64,000 bases of DNA, taken from contig NZ_JAASRY010000001.1 of NCBI RefSeq assembly GCF_011761345.1, positions 1,302,001-1,366,000 on the forward strand, in the 5' to 3' direction. This DNA comes from Thalassobacillus devorans (lineage in GTDB: Bacteria > Bacillota > Bacilli > Bacillales > Halobacillaceae). The position numbers and the translations under genes are program-made. Under the pieces are notes generated by a model, which was not told where the DNA came from, did not search any database, and was given only the letters and a program-made list of their open reading frames with translations. Shown one piece after another: positions 54,303-62,247 of this stretch (positions are counted from its first letter, which is position 1; each line of letters begins with the position of its first letter).

Positions 54303-54863
54303 TCATTGGTTCCAGTAATCAGGGTCTGCCATTTGTATTTGCTCGACCGTTTCCTGGAGATCAAAAGGAGTGATATATAATATTTTATACCCCTTTTCCT
54401 CTGCAGCTATAGCCTTTTTTCGTAAAAAGTCAGGACTACCTGGTGTATCCTCGTCGTAAAGCATCAGGACACCCTCCGAATGATCTATCAGAAACTGGTC
54501 CTTCGCTTTAAATTGATATGGTCCCTGGTATTCTTTTTCGTAGATAGGCTGATAAAAATCAGCAACCATCGTTAGTTCTTCATATTGGTGCTTCATATCG
54601 TCCGGCCATCGTGATTCTTGATTGATAAATGGGGGAAGTAAGCCAAGCTGGATGTCATAGGCTTCTTTTAAATCCATCACTACTTCCCCGGCCCATAACT
54701 CTACTCCCATCTGGCCTGAAATCAATACCCATTCGAGTCCTTCTTCAACGAGTCCTGCCAGCTTATTTTTCAGGGTTTGTTTAATATAGAAAATCCTTTG
54801 ATCGTCATTTTTATATATTCCCAATTCCATCGGCTTGTATCCTGTAACAACTATTGTTTTCAT
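54303..54863 (-). CDS. ypsA: YpsA (DUF1273, SLOG-type) protein
   Basis: A 186-residue Rossmann-like protein (MKTIVVTGYKPMELGIY..., WVLISGQMGVELWAGE, DYWNQ end) that matches YpsA, linked to cell division control in B. subtilis. Start at ATG 54863 or GTG 54866, both after AAGGAG. It is next to gpsB, as in B. subtilis. Confidence 0.9.
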   Translation of the reverse strand: MKTIVVTGYKPMELGIYKNDDQRIFYIKQTLKNKLAGLVEEGLEWVLISGQMGVELWAGEVVMDLKEAYDIQLGLLPPFINQESRWPDDMKHQYEELTMVADFYQPIYEKEYQGPYQFKAKDQFLIDHSEGVLMLYDEDTPGSPDFLRKKAIAAEEKGYKILYITPFDLQETVEQIQMADPDYWNQ

Positions 54864-55014
54864 CACATACGGCTCCTTGAGCGATTTCTTTCTTCACTCA
54901 GTATATCTCAAACCTGGCTCCTCTTCCACATGACGCTTCCCCATGTTCCTATAAATAAAACTACTAGATTTATCCATTATTCCTTTAAAAAAATGGTGAA
55001 AGTTTGGAAACCAT

Positions 55015-55050
55015 AAAAAAAACGAGTATCCGTAGGAAGATACTCGTTTT
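55015..55050 (-). terminator. Terminator of cotD
   Basis: Arms AACGAGTATC / GATACTCGTT, with a T run on the minus strand. Confidence 0.85.
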
Positions 55051-55055
55051 AACTA

Positions 55056-55511
55056 TTAATCACGCCACCAAGGATGATGGCATCCTTTGCCCATATGATA
55101 ACCGCCAGGTCCAGGTCCCATTGGTCCGTATGGCATTCCCTGCGGCATCATTCCGTTGTCTTCGACTCCCGCCACCTGAGGTCCCATCCCCTGCGGGGGC
55201 ATGCCCATCGGCGACATTGGTCCTGTTTGTGCTCCCATCACCTGTGGCCCCATTCCCATCGGTCCTGTCATCTCCGGACCCTGCTGAGGCATGAATATAT
55301 CTTCCGAATCGAACGTATCCCTTACCGATTGTGTATGCGGGAAGTGGTGGTAGTTTTTTGTTAAATGATGATTCATGACTGTGGTGTGAGTCGGATGGAT
55401 AACGTCGACTTCATTCAGGAAGTGGTTGTTCTGTACACAATGTCTGGTAGGACAGACAACTTGCTGCCTCGGTCTTGTTTGGCCAGGGCCCATGCATTTT
55501 CTGTGATGCAT
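55056..55511 (-). CDS. cotD: Spore coat protein CotD
   Basis: A 151-residue protein: MHHRKCMGPGQTRPRQQVVCP, then the conserved HFLNEVDVIHPTHTTVMNHHL region of CotD, then a Met/Gly/Pro-rich tail of short imperfect repeats (GPMGMGPQVMGAQ type). It is a structural inner-coat protein and indicates a spore former. The tail varies between species. Confidence 0.9.
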   Translation of the reverse strand: MHHRKCMGPGQTRPRQQVVCPTRHCVQNNHFLNEVDVIHPTHTTVMNHHLTKNYHHFPHTQSVRDTFDSEDIFMPQQGPEMTGPMGMGPQVMGAQTGPMSPMGMPPQGMGPQVAGVEDNGMMPQGMPYGPMGPGPGGYHMGKGCHHPWWRD

Positions 55512-55604
55512 CTTTTATTCCCCTTTCTGTAAGATTCATCTTTCATTATTAGGTTATGTGCCAGGCCAATAACATGTACTGAGGCAAACGACCATTTTAG
55601 GCAA

Positions 55605-55635
55605 TAAAAAACACCCAGCTGGACTGGGTGCTTTT
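55605..55635 (-). terminator. Terminator of cdd
   Basis: Arms CACCCAG / CTGGGTG, flanked by an A5 run that gives T5 on the minus strand. Confidence 0.8.
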
Positions 55636-55647
55636 ATGTATCGATTA

Positions 55648-56049
55648 TTATTCTGCAGCTAAATCACTTTGCGCAAAGGAAAACGGCAGCAATTCTTCCA
55701 TCGTCATGGTTTTCACATTCCCCGAAAGATTGCTGGTATGGATTTTCATATCGCTCGGAAAGAATTCACTCATTACCTGACGACACGAACCGCATGGCGG
55801 GACCGGGCGGGCAGTATCAGCGACTACAGCCATTTCCTGAAATTCTGTTTCCCCGTCAGCGATCGCCTTGAAGATTGCAACTCTTTCTGCACAGCAGGTT
55901 ACAGGATAAGCTGCATTTTCTATGTTACATCCTTCGTATGTTTTCCCTGACTTAGTTACTAGCGCTGCTCCAACCTTGAACTTCGAATATGGGGTGTAAG
56001 CACGCTCACGAATTTCTTTTGCTTTTTCAAGTAGTTGTTGGTTCATCAT
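55648..56049 (-). CDS. cdd: Cytidine deaminase
   Basis: A 133-residue tetrameric enzyme with the zinc site: the Cys and catalytic Glu in TCCAERVAIF, and the PCGSCRQVMSEF Cys pair. It deaminates cytidine and deoxycytidine in pyrimidine salvage. The ATG-ATG start follows GGGAGGG; either codon may serve. Confidence 0.95.
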   Translation of the reverse strand: MMNQQLLEKAKEIRERAYTPYSKFKVGAALVTKSGKTYEGCNIENAAYPVTCCAERVAIFKAIADGETEFQEMAVVADTARPVPPCGSCRQVMSEFFPSDMKIHTSNLSGNVKTMTMEELLPFSFAQSDLAAE

Positions 56050-56226
56050 CTTTTTATCCCTCCCCTTATAATGGGAAGATAATTATAAAATATATGAATA
56101 TGATTGTAAAGCGTTTACAATTATCGTGCTTTAAATAAATCATTTCTAAAAAGTTACATTAGCAATAAAATGTGGTATAACTATTTGTATAAGTTTTGTT
56201 AAAACATTTTAAAAGGGGGGATAACC

Positions 56227-59200
56227 ATGGGGAAAATTTTACATTACCGAAAAATTGTCTGGATTTTTATCTTGCTTCTCCTCTTTACCGGGATATTTAC
56301 ATATTTTCAACTCCCCAAAAGAGAGATTCCTGAAATTAATGTCAACCTTACTTCCCTGTCTACAGTTTATCCAGGGGCGACACCGGAGGAAGTGGAACGT
56401 ACCATCACAACTCCTCTGGAGGAAGAAATATCCAACATTGCAGGTATTGAGGAAGTCACCTCTGCATCAACAACCGGATTCTCATCTGTTACCGCTTCCT
56501 TATCAGATAATGCTGATGGGGATATAGTCAATGCCAAAATACAACAAGCCGTCACAAATGTCTCAAGGGACTTTCCTGATGAAGCAGATTCTCCTGATAT
56601 AGAAACTGATCTCATGATGTCAGCAGCAGCTTCCTATCATTTATTAGCTGAAGATCATGAGGATTTCTACTCGCTTCATGAAGAATTAAGCATTTGGCGC
56701 GAAGAGCTTACGGATATCTCTGGTATTGAAGCAGTAGAAATCAAAGGGCTCCCAGACCGCGAAATTGAACTTTCCCTTTATAATGAAGCGCTCCAAGAAA
56801 ATCAACTGTCGCCTTTTCAGGTAATAGAAGCTGTAAATGCAGAGTTAGCACCGAATGCAATCGGCTCAACCATGGATAATGGAAAAAGTTATCAATTAGT
56901 AGTTGATAATATATCTGAGATTGAAATGCTTGAAGAAATACCAATTGGTCAGAAAAGTGATGGCCCCTTATATTTGCGGGATGTAGGAGAAGTTGGTATG
57001 ACGGCCACTGATCCAAAAGATCTTATCAACTTCAATGAAAAGCCGGCTCTTTCAGTCACCCTCCTCGCCGAGGAAGGAGTGAACATGTCGGCGCTTCAAG
57101 AACAAATCAATAAAAAAGTGGAACAATTATCTTCCAATCTCCCTGATGGGGTGGAAACAGAGCAGTTCTACACGCAAAATACGATAATCGAAGAAGTTTT
57201 TACTAACCTGCTTATATCATTTGGAATTTCGTTATTCTCTGTTTTTTTCATAATGATTATCGGACTGCCAATTTCTTCCGCTATTCTGGTAGGCTTGGCC
57301 GTACCTTTATCGATAATTATCGGATTAATCCCCCTCCCTTATACTGGGGTTGATTTAAATCAGATTTCAATTATTGGGATGATCATAGCCATAGGAATAC
57401 TTGTAGATGATGCGATTGTAGTGAATGATAATATCCAACGGAGATTTCAACTGGGCGATAGGCCTTTAGAAGGTACGATAAACGGCGTCAAAGAAGTGGG
57501 TATATCGATATTGACATCTACCTTAATGATCATATTCAGCTTTCTTCCACTAACATTTTTATCTGGAAGCAATGGAGATTTTATCCGTGCCCTGCCGATG
57601 GTGTTAATATTGACCATCCTCTCCTCTACGTTGATGGCATTCACATTAATACCGACTGTCCAATACGCTCGTCATAAACGCAAAAATTTCAAATCAACCA
57701 AGAAGATTGGCCTGCTTGGCGGTCTATTCAATCGTTTAGAGTCCTTATACGGGGACAGAGTACTGCCAAAGGTCACAAAGCGGCCTTGGGTAACAGGATC
57801 AATCGGACTCATAGCATGTGTGTTATTAGCTATGCTGGTTATAAAAATTCCGTTTGAATTTTTCCCTAGCGCAGATCGCCCGGAAGTGACGGTGTCCGTC
57901 ACCTACCCACAAGGGACCCCATTAGAGGAGACGCAGGCTTCGCTTGAAGAGATGGAAACTTACCTTAACCGTGATGAAACTGTTATTACAGAGACAGCAG
58001 TTTATGCAGGAAGCGGTCTGCCTAACCTTTTTAGCTCAGCTTTAAACAGGTCGGGAGAAAATACCGGACAAATACTTGTCCGTGTTGATCGTGATAAAAC
58101 CAGTGCCACTGCTTTTATTAATAAATGGGAAAATGAACTGCGAAATCAATTTAATGAAGCAGAAATATTCATGAATACGATTGAATCAGGTCCTCCTGCC
58201 TCTCCACCAATTGAGTTAAAAGTACAGGGACCAGAATTAGATCAGCTTCTGGAGTTATCCAAAGATATACAAAACCGCTTTGACCAGTTGGAAAGCACTG
58301 AATTGACAACACTCGATGCTGCAAGTGAGCAGCCGTTCATCCGTTATCAGCTAGATCGAGATTTGCTGGCTGAAAATGGGATTGGATCTGATCAGGTAAC
58401 CTCTCTTTTGCAGATTGCCAATACCGGGATTCCACTTGGTGTATTCGATAACGGGAACGAACGCTTACCCATCCGGGTATATGTGGATGATGGAGAAGAG
58501 AATGGGGTCGATTTGGAAGTACTGCAAATTACCAGTCAGACTCCTTCCAGCTCTATGGGATCTCCGGATGCTCCACAGCAGCCTTCAACATTTACATTAG
58601 ATGAAATGATCACCCAGGAAGAATACACTCAGGTAGGCGCTATCCCACATTTGAACGGAAAGAGGACTTTCACCCTTGAAGCGTACCCGAAAAAAGGAGA
58701 AGAATCGAATTTTGAACAGGAAGCAAACGAACTTATTGAGGAATATCAGCAAGAGACATCTGGAGATTATCAGGTATTCCAAACGGGCGAATCGAATGCC
58801 CGCAGTGAATTCTTCGTTGAAGTGGCAAAATTATTTGTTATCGTACTTTTCCTGATTTATCTGACGCTTGCCATACAATTCAATTCATTAAGTATGCCTT
58901 TCCTAATAACCAGCTCCGTATTTTTAGCTGTTACAGGAGCAATTATCGGTTTATTCGTCACCGGGCAACCGTTAAGCTTCTTAGCCGTGTTAGGTATTGT
59001 GTCTTTATCAGGAATTGTTGTGAGAAATTCCGTTATACTGGTGGAATTTATTGAGCAGAATAAGAAGAAATACGAAACGACTGTCGAGGCAGTCACACAA
59101 GCAGGCAAAGCAAGATTACGACCGATCATTTTGACATCTTTGACTTCTATCGCCGCTTTGACGCCTATTATTTTTTCAGGTGACGTCTTGTTCCGTCCGT

Positions 59201-59301
59201 TAGCGATTTCGATTGTTTCTGGTTTGCTTTTTTCTACTCTGCTTACACTCTTGCTTTTACCGGCTTTTTACCTTATGCTTTATCGGGTCAGAAAGCGATA
59301 A
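56227..59301 (+). CDS. RND-family efflux transporter
   Basis: A 1024-residue transporter of the AcrB/SwrC type: helix 1 at about 8-28, a long outer loop, helices 2-6 (LISFGISLFSVFFIMIIGL; GMIIAIGILVDDAIVVNDNIQRRFQ, with the paired Asp of the proton path), helix 7 at about 525, a second loop and helices 8-12. No membrane fusion protein or regulator is adjacent. It may export lipid-like compounds or detergents. Strong AAGGGGGGA start signal. Confidence 0.92.
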   Translation: MGKILHYRKIVWIFILLLLFTGIFTYFQLPKREIPEINVNLTSLSTVYPGATPEEVERTITTPLEEEISNIAGIEEVTSASTTGFSSVTASLSDNADGDIVNAKIQQAVTNVSRDFPDEADSPDIETDLMMSAAASYHLLAEDHEDFYSLHEELSIWREELTDISGIEAVEIKGLPDREIELSLYNEALQENQLSPFQVIEAVNAELAPNAIGSTMDNGKSYQLVVDNISEIEMLEEIPIGQKSDGPLYLRDVGEVGMTATDPKDLINFNEKPALSVTLLAEEGVNMSALQEQINKKVEQLSSNLPDGVETEQFYTQNTIIEEVFTNLLISFGISLFSVFFIMIIGLPISSAILVGLAVPLSIIIGLIPLPYTGVDLNQISIIGMIIAIGILVDDAIVVNDNIQRRFQLGDRPLEGTINGVKEVGISILTSTLMIIFSFLPLTFLSGSNGDFIRALPMVLILTILSSTLMAFTLIPTVQYARHKRKNFKSTKKIGLLGGLFNRLESLYGDRVLPKVTKRPWVTGSIGLIACVLLAMLVIKIPFEFFPSADRPEVTVSVTYPQGTPLEETQASLEEMETYLNRDETVITETAVYAGSGLPNLFSSALNRSGENTGQILVRVDRDKTSATAFINKWENELRNQFNEAEIFMNTIESGPPASPPIELKVQGPELDQLLELSKDIQNRFDQLESTELTTLDAASEQPFIRYQLDRDLLAENGIGSDQVTSLLQIANTGIPLGVFDNGNERLPIRVYVDDGEENGVDLEVLQITSQTPSSSMGSPDAPQQPSTFTLDEMITQEEYTQVGAIPHLNGKRTFTLEAYPKKGEESNFEQEANELIEEYQQETSGDYQVFQTGESNARSEFFVEVAKLFVIVLFLIYLTLAIQFNSLSMPFLITSSVFLAVTGAIIGLFVTGQPLSFLAVLGIVSLSGIVVRNSVILVEFIEQNKKKYETTVEAVTQAGKARLRPIILTSLTSIAALTPIIFSGDVLFRPLAISIVSGLLFSTLLTLLLLPAFYLMLYRVRKR

Positions 59302-59302
59302 A

Positions 59303-59338
59303 AAAATGTCCTTGTACTTTGGTGCAAGGACATTTTTC
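59303..59338 (+). terminator. Terminator of the RND gene
   Basis: Arms AAAATGTCCTTG / CAAGGACATTTT with a 10-base loop, then T2-CAT-T4. Confidence 0.85.
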
Positions 59339-59401
59339 ATTTTCTTCCTTTAATTAATTATCAGTACAGAGGTGATAATAATTAAAAAGGAGGTTGATTA
59401 T

Positions 59402-59533
59402 ATGGGACGCGGAAAAGAATTCAAAGCAAAACGTCAGAACCATGAACACGAAAAGCCTAAAACAGCTAAACGCTTTGCGGAGTCTGGAGATCAAGTAAGA
59501 AAAATCCCCGAAGGCACCTCTTATAAAGAATAG
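59402..59533 (+). CDS. Small hydrophilic protein, 43 aa
   Basis: ATG at 59402 with AAGGAGG 8 bases upstream. It encodes MGRGKEFKAKRQNHEHEKPK and ends PEGTSYKE. Basic, highly hydrophilic and without hydrophobic core, like many small acid-soluble or other spore-associated proteins of Bacilli; I do not recognise the family. It is convergent with yppE. Confidence 0.7.
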   Translation: MGRGKEFKAKRQNHEHEKPKTAKRFAESGDQVRKIPEGTSYKE

Positions 59534-59546
59534 AAATAGGGACCAG

Positions 59547-59918
59547 TCATTGGTCCCCTTTCCCTTCATTCCAATCTTTCAATAGCATGTCCATGACATA
59601 ATGGACAGAGTGATTAAGCTCATTATACCGTTTCTTTTTCACATCAATGTAGTAACTATGCAAAATCAACAGCTCTACATTTTCATGGGTCGATTTCACT
59701 TGGTTAGGATGTACATTAACCTGTTTATTCTTAACAAAATTTTCTGCGGCTTCCCGCCATTTATCATTTAACTGAAACATTGGCTCTGTTTCTGTTTTTA
59801 CTTTTTGAAAAAAATCATGATCATTTTTATCAATAGGTTCCGTGATCCTCTCATACTGCATGCTCAATTCGTCGATCATGTCTTTCACTTTCTCTGTAAG
59901 CTCAACTAAGTCTTTCAT
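59547..59918 (-). CDS. yppE: YppE (DUF1798) protein
   Basis: A 123-residue helical protein (MKDLVELTEKVKDMIDELSMQY..., HSYYIDVKKKRYNELNHSVHYVMDMLL) of the YppE family, function unknown. Its place near yppC and recU matches B. subtilis. Confidence 0.8.
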   Translation of the reverse strand: MKDLVELTEKVKDMIDELSMQYERITEPIDKNDHDFFQKVKTETEPMFQLNDKWREAAENFVKNKQVNVHPNQVKSTHENVELLILHSYYIDVKKKRYNELNHSVHYVMDMLLKDWNEGKGDQ

Positions 59919-59978
59919 AATGGTTCACCCCTTCCCCTATAGCCTACCACGCTTAAGGGAAACGGTACATCGAGAAGT

Positions 59979-60263
59979 TTAAATTAGTCTTGTCTTTCTC
60001 CCCGCTAGTGAAAATGATTGATCCATGTGCAAGTCTTTTTGATTCTTTTTCAGCTCTTTTATTTCTTCTCTCATCGTCAATATTTCTTCCTGCAACCGAT
60101 CGATTTCCTTCCGATGAGCTACTGCCATGGTAAAGACCACTTCATCAGCTTTTAAAGATATCTTCTGCTCCAGGCGCTGCATATCATCCATCATTTCAAG
60201 CAAGGAGTGTTCGAATTGTCTTCTGGAGACCCCTTTTTGCTGTAATTTTGATGAAACTCCCAT
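59979..60263 (-). CDS. Coiled-coil protein at the yppD position, 94 aa
   Basis: Helical and charged, with a long coiled coil (about 25-80, RLEQKISLKADEV... and RLQEEILTMREEIKELKK). Start ATG 60263 after AAAGGAGG. Located between yppE and yppC as yppD is in B. subtilis, but I do not claim homology. Function unknown. Confidence 0.65.
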   Translation of the reverse strand: MGVSSKLQQKGVSRRQFEHSLLEMMDDMQRLEQKISLKADEVVFTMAVAHRKEIDRLQEEILTMREEIKELKKNQKDLHMDQSFSLAGRKTRLI

Positions 60264-60426
60264 GCATAAAACCTCCTTTATGCTTTCTTATAATATAAAC
60301 ATTCTAGTTAATTCTCCACCCTCCTCTTCAGGTGACAAAACTAGAAGCTATCTTACAAAAATAGCAAAAGATAAAATTATAAAAATCGTAATTCGACAAA
60401 TAATATGATTGAGGAGGGATGTTTCC

Positions 60427-60540
60427 ATGAGTAAGAAAGAACAGAAACGTACCGAGCAGCAGAATAAAAAGAACAGTAATGAAGCAAGAAGACACACAGG
60501 CAATCCTAAATTAGATGGAGAAAACCATCCGGCAACATGA
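60427..60540 (+). CDS. Small hydrophilic protein, 37 aa
   Basis: ATG at 60427 with GAGGAGGGA upstream, encoding MSKKEQKRTEQQNKKNSNEA and ending GENHPAT. It is extremely polar and basic, of the kind made in the forespore (small acid-soluble type), but no named family is recognised. A hairpin follows directly, overlapping the convergent yppC stop. Confidence 0.65.
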   Translation: MSKKEQKRTEQQNKKNSNEARRHTGNPKLDGENHPAT

Positions 60541-60541
60541 G

Positions 60542-60575
60542 GCAGGAGGCTGATTGAATGATCAGCCTCTCCCTA
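60542..60575 (+). terminator. Hairpin between convergent genes
   Basis: Arms GAGGCTGAT / ATCAGCCTC with a 6-base loop and a weak T content after it; it overlaps the end of yppC. Confidence 0.5.
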
Positions 60576-61515
60576 TTCTATACATCCATTTACTCAGCCG
60601 CATCAATGCCTGTTTTTTTACATAATATCGTCTGGGAGCGTTATCTGGCAGAGGTAAACTGTTCTGCCACCACTTTTGTTTCAACCCCCTTAAGCGAAAC
60701 CAATCTTCACGAATATTGTCTTGATGCTGGACGATAGCGTAAACCTCCTGTAAAGGCGGTGCTGCTACCATCGAATTACGAAAAAATTGTTCGTAATCTT
60801 TTCTGCTTCCTGTTGGCTTAACAGTTAACGCAAAATTGAGGAAACCTGGATAAAAATCAGGGTGAAACAGCATATCTGCCAATGTGTTTCCAATCGAGAT
60901 TCGCTGATCAAGATGGGTAAATCGATAAATAGGAAGACCGTATAATATACCGCTTTCTCCAGGCAGTAATACCACATTCAAACGAAATATAGATTCGAGC
61001 ATGTACGGCCACTGATGGAACACCTTTTCCTGATACCAAGGTTGCTGGATAACTGGATTTTCAATCACATTTTGTTCATTTATAATAAGTGCTTTCACAA
61101 GTCTTGATTTATCTTTTGTTTCCCAAAATCTCAGCCATTCGTTAATCATGAATTGGGATACGTGAAACTTATTTAGAAGATGGAATAAAGGTGTCCTCTT
61201 CTCCTTTGAGAGTTGGTAAAGAAGAAGCTGAGGGTAAGCATCTGAAAAAATCAGCCAGTTCGCCCGCTCATAAGTAGAAAATAACATCCACCGCTGCTTA
61301 TCAGTCAAAAGGGTTATTAATGGCTGTATAGCTAGGTCCGTCATATTCCATCCAGCATTTCTAGATACCATACTTGCAAGAAATGCCCATCGAATCTCTT
61401 TATTTTTCAAATAAAAGTTTTGATAAGCATTGGTCCGGGTAATATTATCCGAGTTATAACGTGCTGTTTTGTTTGTAACTTGCTGGAAAATATCGCCCTT
61501 CATATCCAAACTCAT
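60562..61515 (-). CDS. yppC: YppC (DUF2515) protein
   Basis: A 317-residue protein (TARYNSDNITRTNAYQNFYLKN..., SRNAGWNMTDLA, ERANWLIFSDAYPQLLLY) of the DUF2515/YppC family, unknown function. I start at ATG 61515 after AAGGATG. It is divergent from recU. Confidence 0.85.
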   Translation of the reverse strand: MSLDMKGDIFQQVTNKTARYNSDNITRTNAYQNFYLKNKEIRWAFLASMVSRNAGWNMTDLAIQPLITLLTDKQRWMLFSTYERANWLIFSDAYPQLLLYQLSKEKRTPLFHLLNKFHVSQFMINEWLRFWETKDKSRLVKALIINEQNVIENPVIQQPWYQEKVFHQWPYMLESIFRLNVVLLPGESGILYGLPIYRFTHLDQRISIGNTLADMLFHPDFYPGFLNFALTVKPTGSRKDYEQFFRNSMVAAPPLQEVYAIVQHQDNIREDWFRLRGLKQKWWQNSLPLPDNAPRRYYVKKQALMRLSKWMYRIGRG

Positions 61516-61605
61516 AGTCAACATCCTTTTTTTGTATATTATGTGTCTATATCACTGGTATATTTAAAGTATGGATAATTTTTGTTCTCATTTTTGCGGA
61601 AAATT

Positions 61606-61614
61606 TGGTATGAT
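61606..61614 (+). promoter_or_regulatory. Extended -10 promoter of recU-ponA
   Basis: TGGTATGAT is an extended -10 element; TTCTCA 18 bases upstream is a weak -35. The predicted start near 61620 lies downstream of the longest possible recU start, which argues for the shorter protein. Confidence 0.5.
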
Positions 61615-61638
61615 ACTCTCATGGTGGGAGGTATAATG

Positions 61639-62229
61639 ATGAATTATCCAAATGGGAAACGGGGCTCTGTCGCTAAATCAGCCAACCCCCAAAAAAAGAA
61701 GCCCGACTTCAGTAACAGGGGTATGACACTTGAGGAGGACATCAATGTAACCAATGAGTATTATTTATCGTCTAATACTGCGGTGATTCATAAAAAGCCG
61801 ACCCCCGTACAGATTGTTCGTGTTGATTATCCAAAAAGAAGCGCGGCAGTCATTAAAGAAGGCTATTTCAAGCAAGCATCCACTACAGACTATAATGGCA
61901 TTTACCGAGGCAGTTATATAGATTTTGAAGCGAAGGAAACGAGAAATAAGACTTCTTTTCCCTTAAGCAATATCCATCAACATCAAATCGATCATATGAA
62001 ATCAGTGCATGAACACGGGGGCATTTGTTTTATGATCATCCGTTTCACACCACATGATGAAACATTCTTTTTATCTGCTGTGAAACTTTTTTACTGGTGG
62101 GAGGAACAATATCAAGGAGGAAGAAAGTCCATTCCTTATTCTTTTATTAAAAGGCATGGTAAGCTGATTCCTTTTCACTACCAGGCACGAGTAGATTACA
62201 TCAAAGTTCTTGACAAGCTTTTTTTCTAG
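61639..62229 (+). CDS. recU: Holliday junction resolvase RecU
   Basis: A 196-residue resolvase, MNYPNGKRG at the start, with the nuclease core: [29 protein letters not shown] (Asp, Glu and Lys of the active site) and IHQHQIDHM. It cleaves four-way junctions in repair and replication. I use ATG 61639 behind GGGAGG (61636 also possible). ponA follows 18 bases later, as in B. subtilis. Confidence 0.95.
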   Translation: MNYPNGKRGSVAKSANPQKKKPDFSNRGMTLEEDINVTNEYYLSSNTAVIHKKPTPVQIVRVDYPKRSAAVIKEGYFKQASTTDYNGIYRGSYIDFEAKETRNKTSFPLSNIHQHQIDHMKSVHEHGGICFMIIRFTPHDETFFLSAVKLFYWWEEQYQGGRKSIPYSFIKRHGKLIPFHYQARVDYIKVLDKLFF

Positions 62230-62247
62230 AAATGGAGGAAATGAGTT

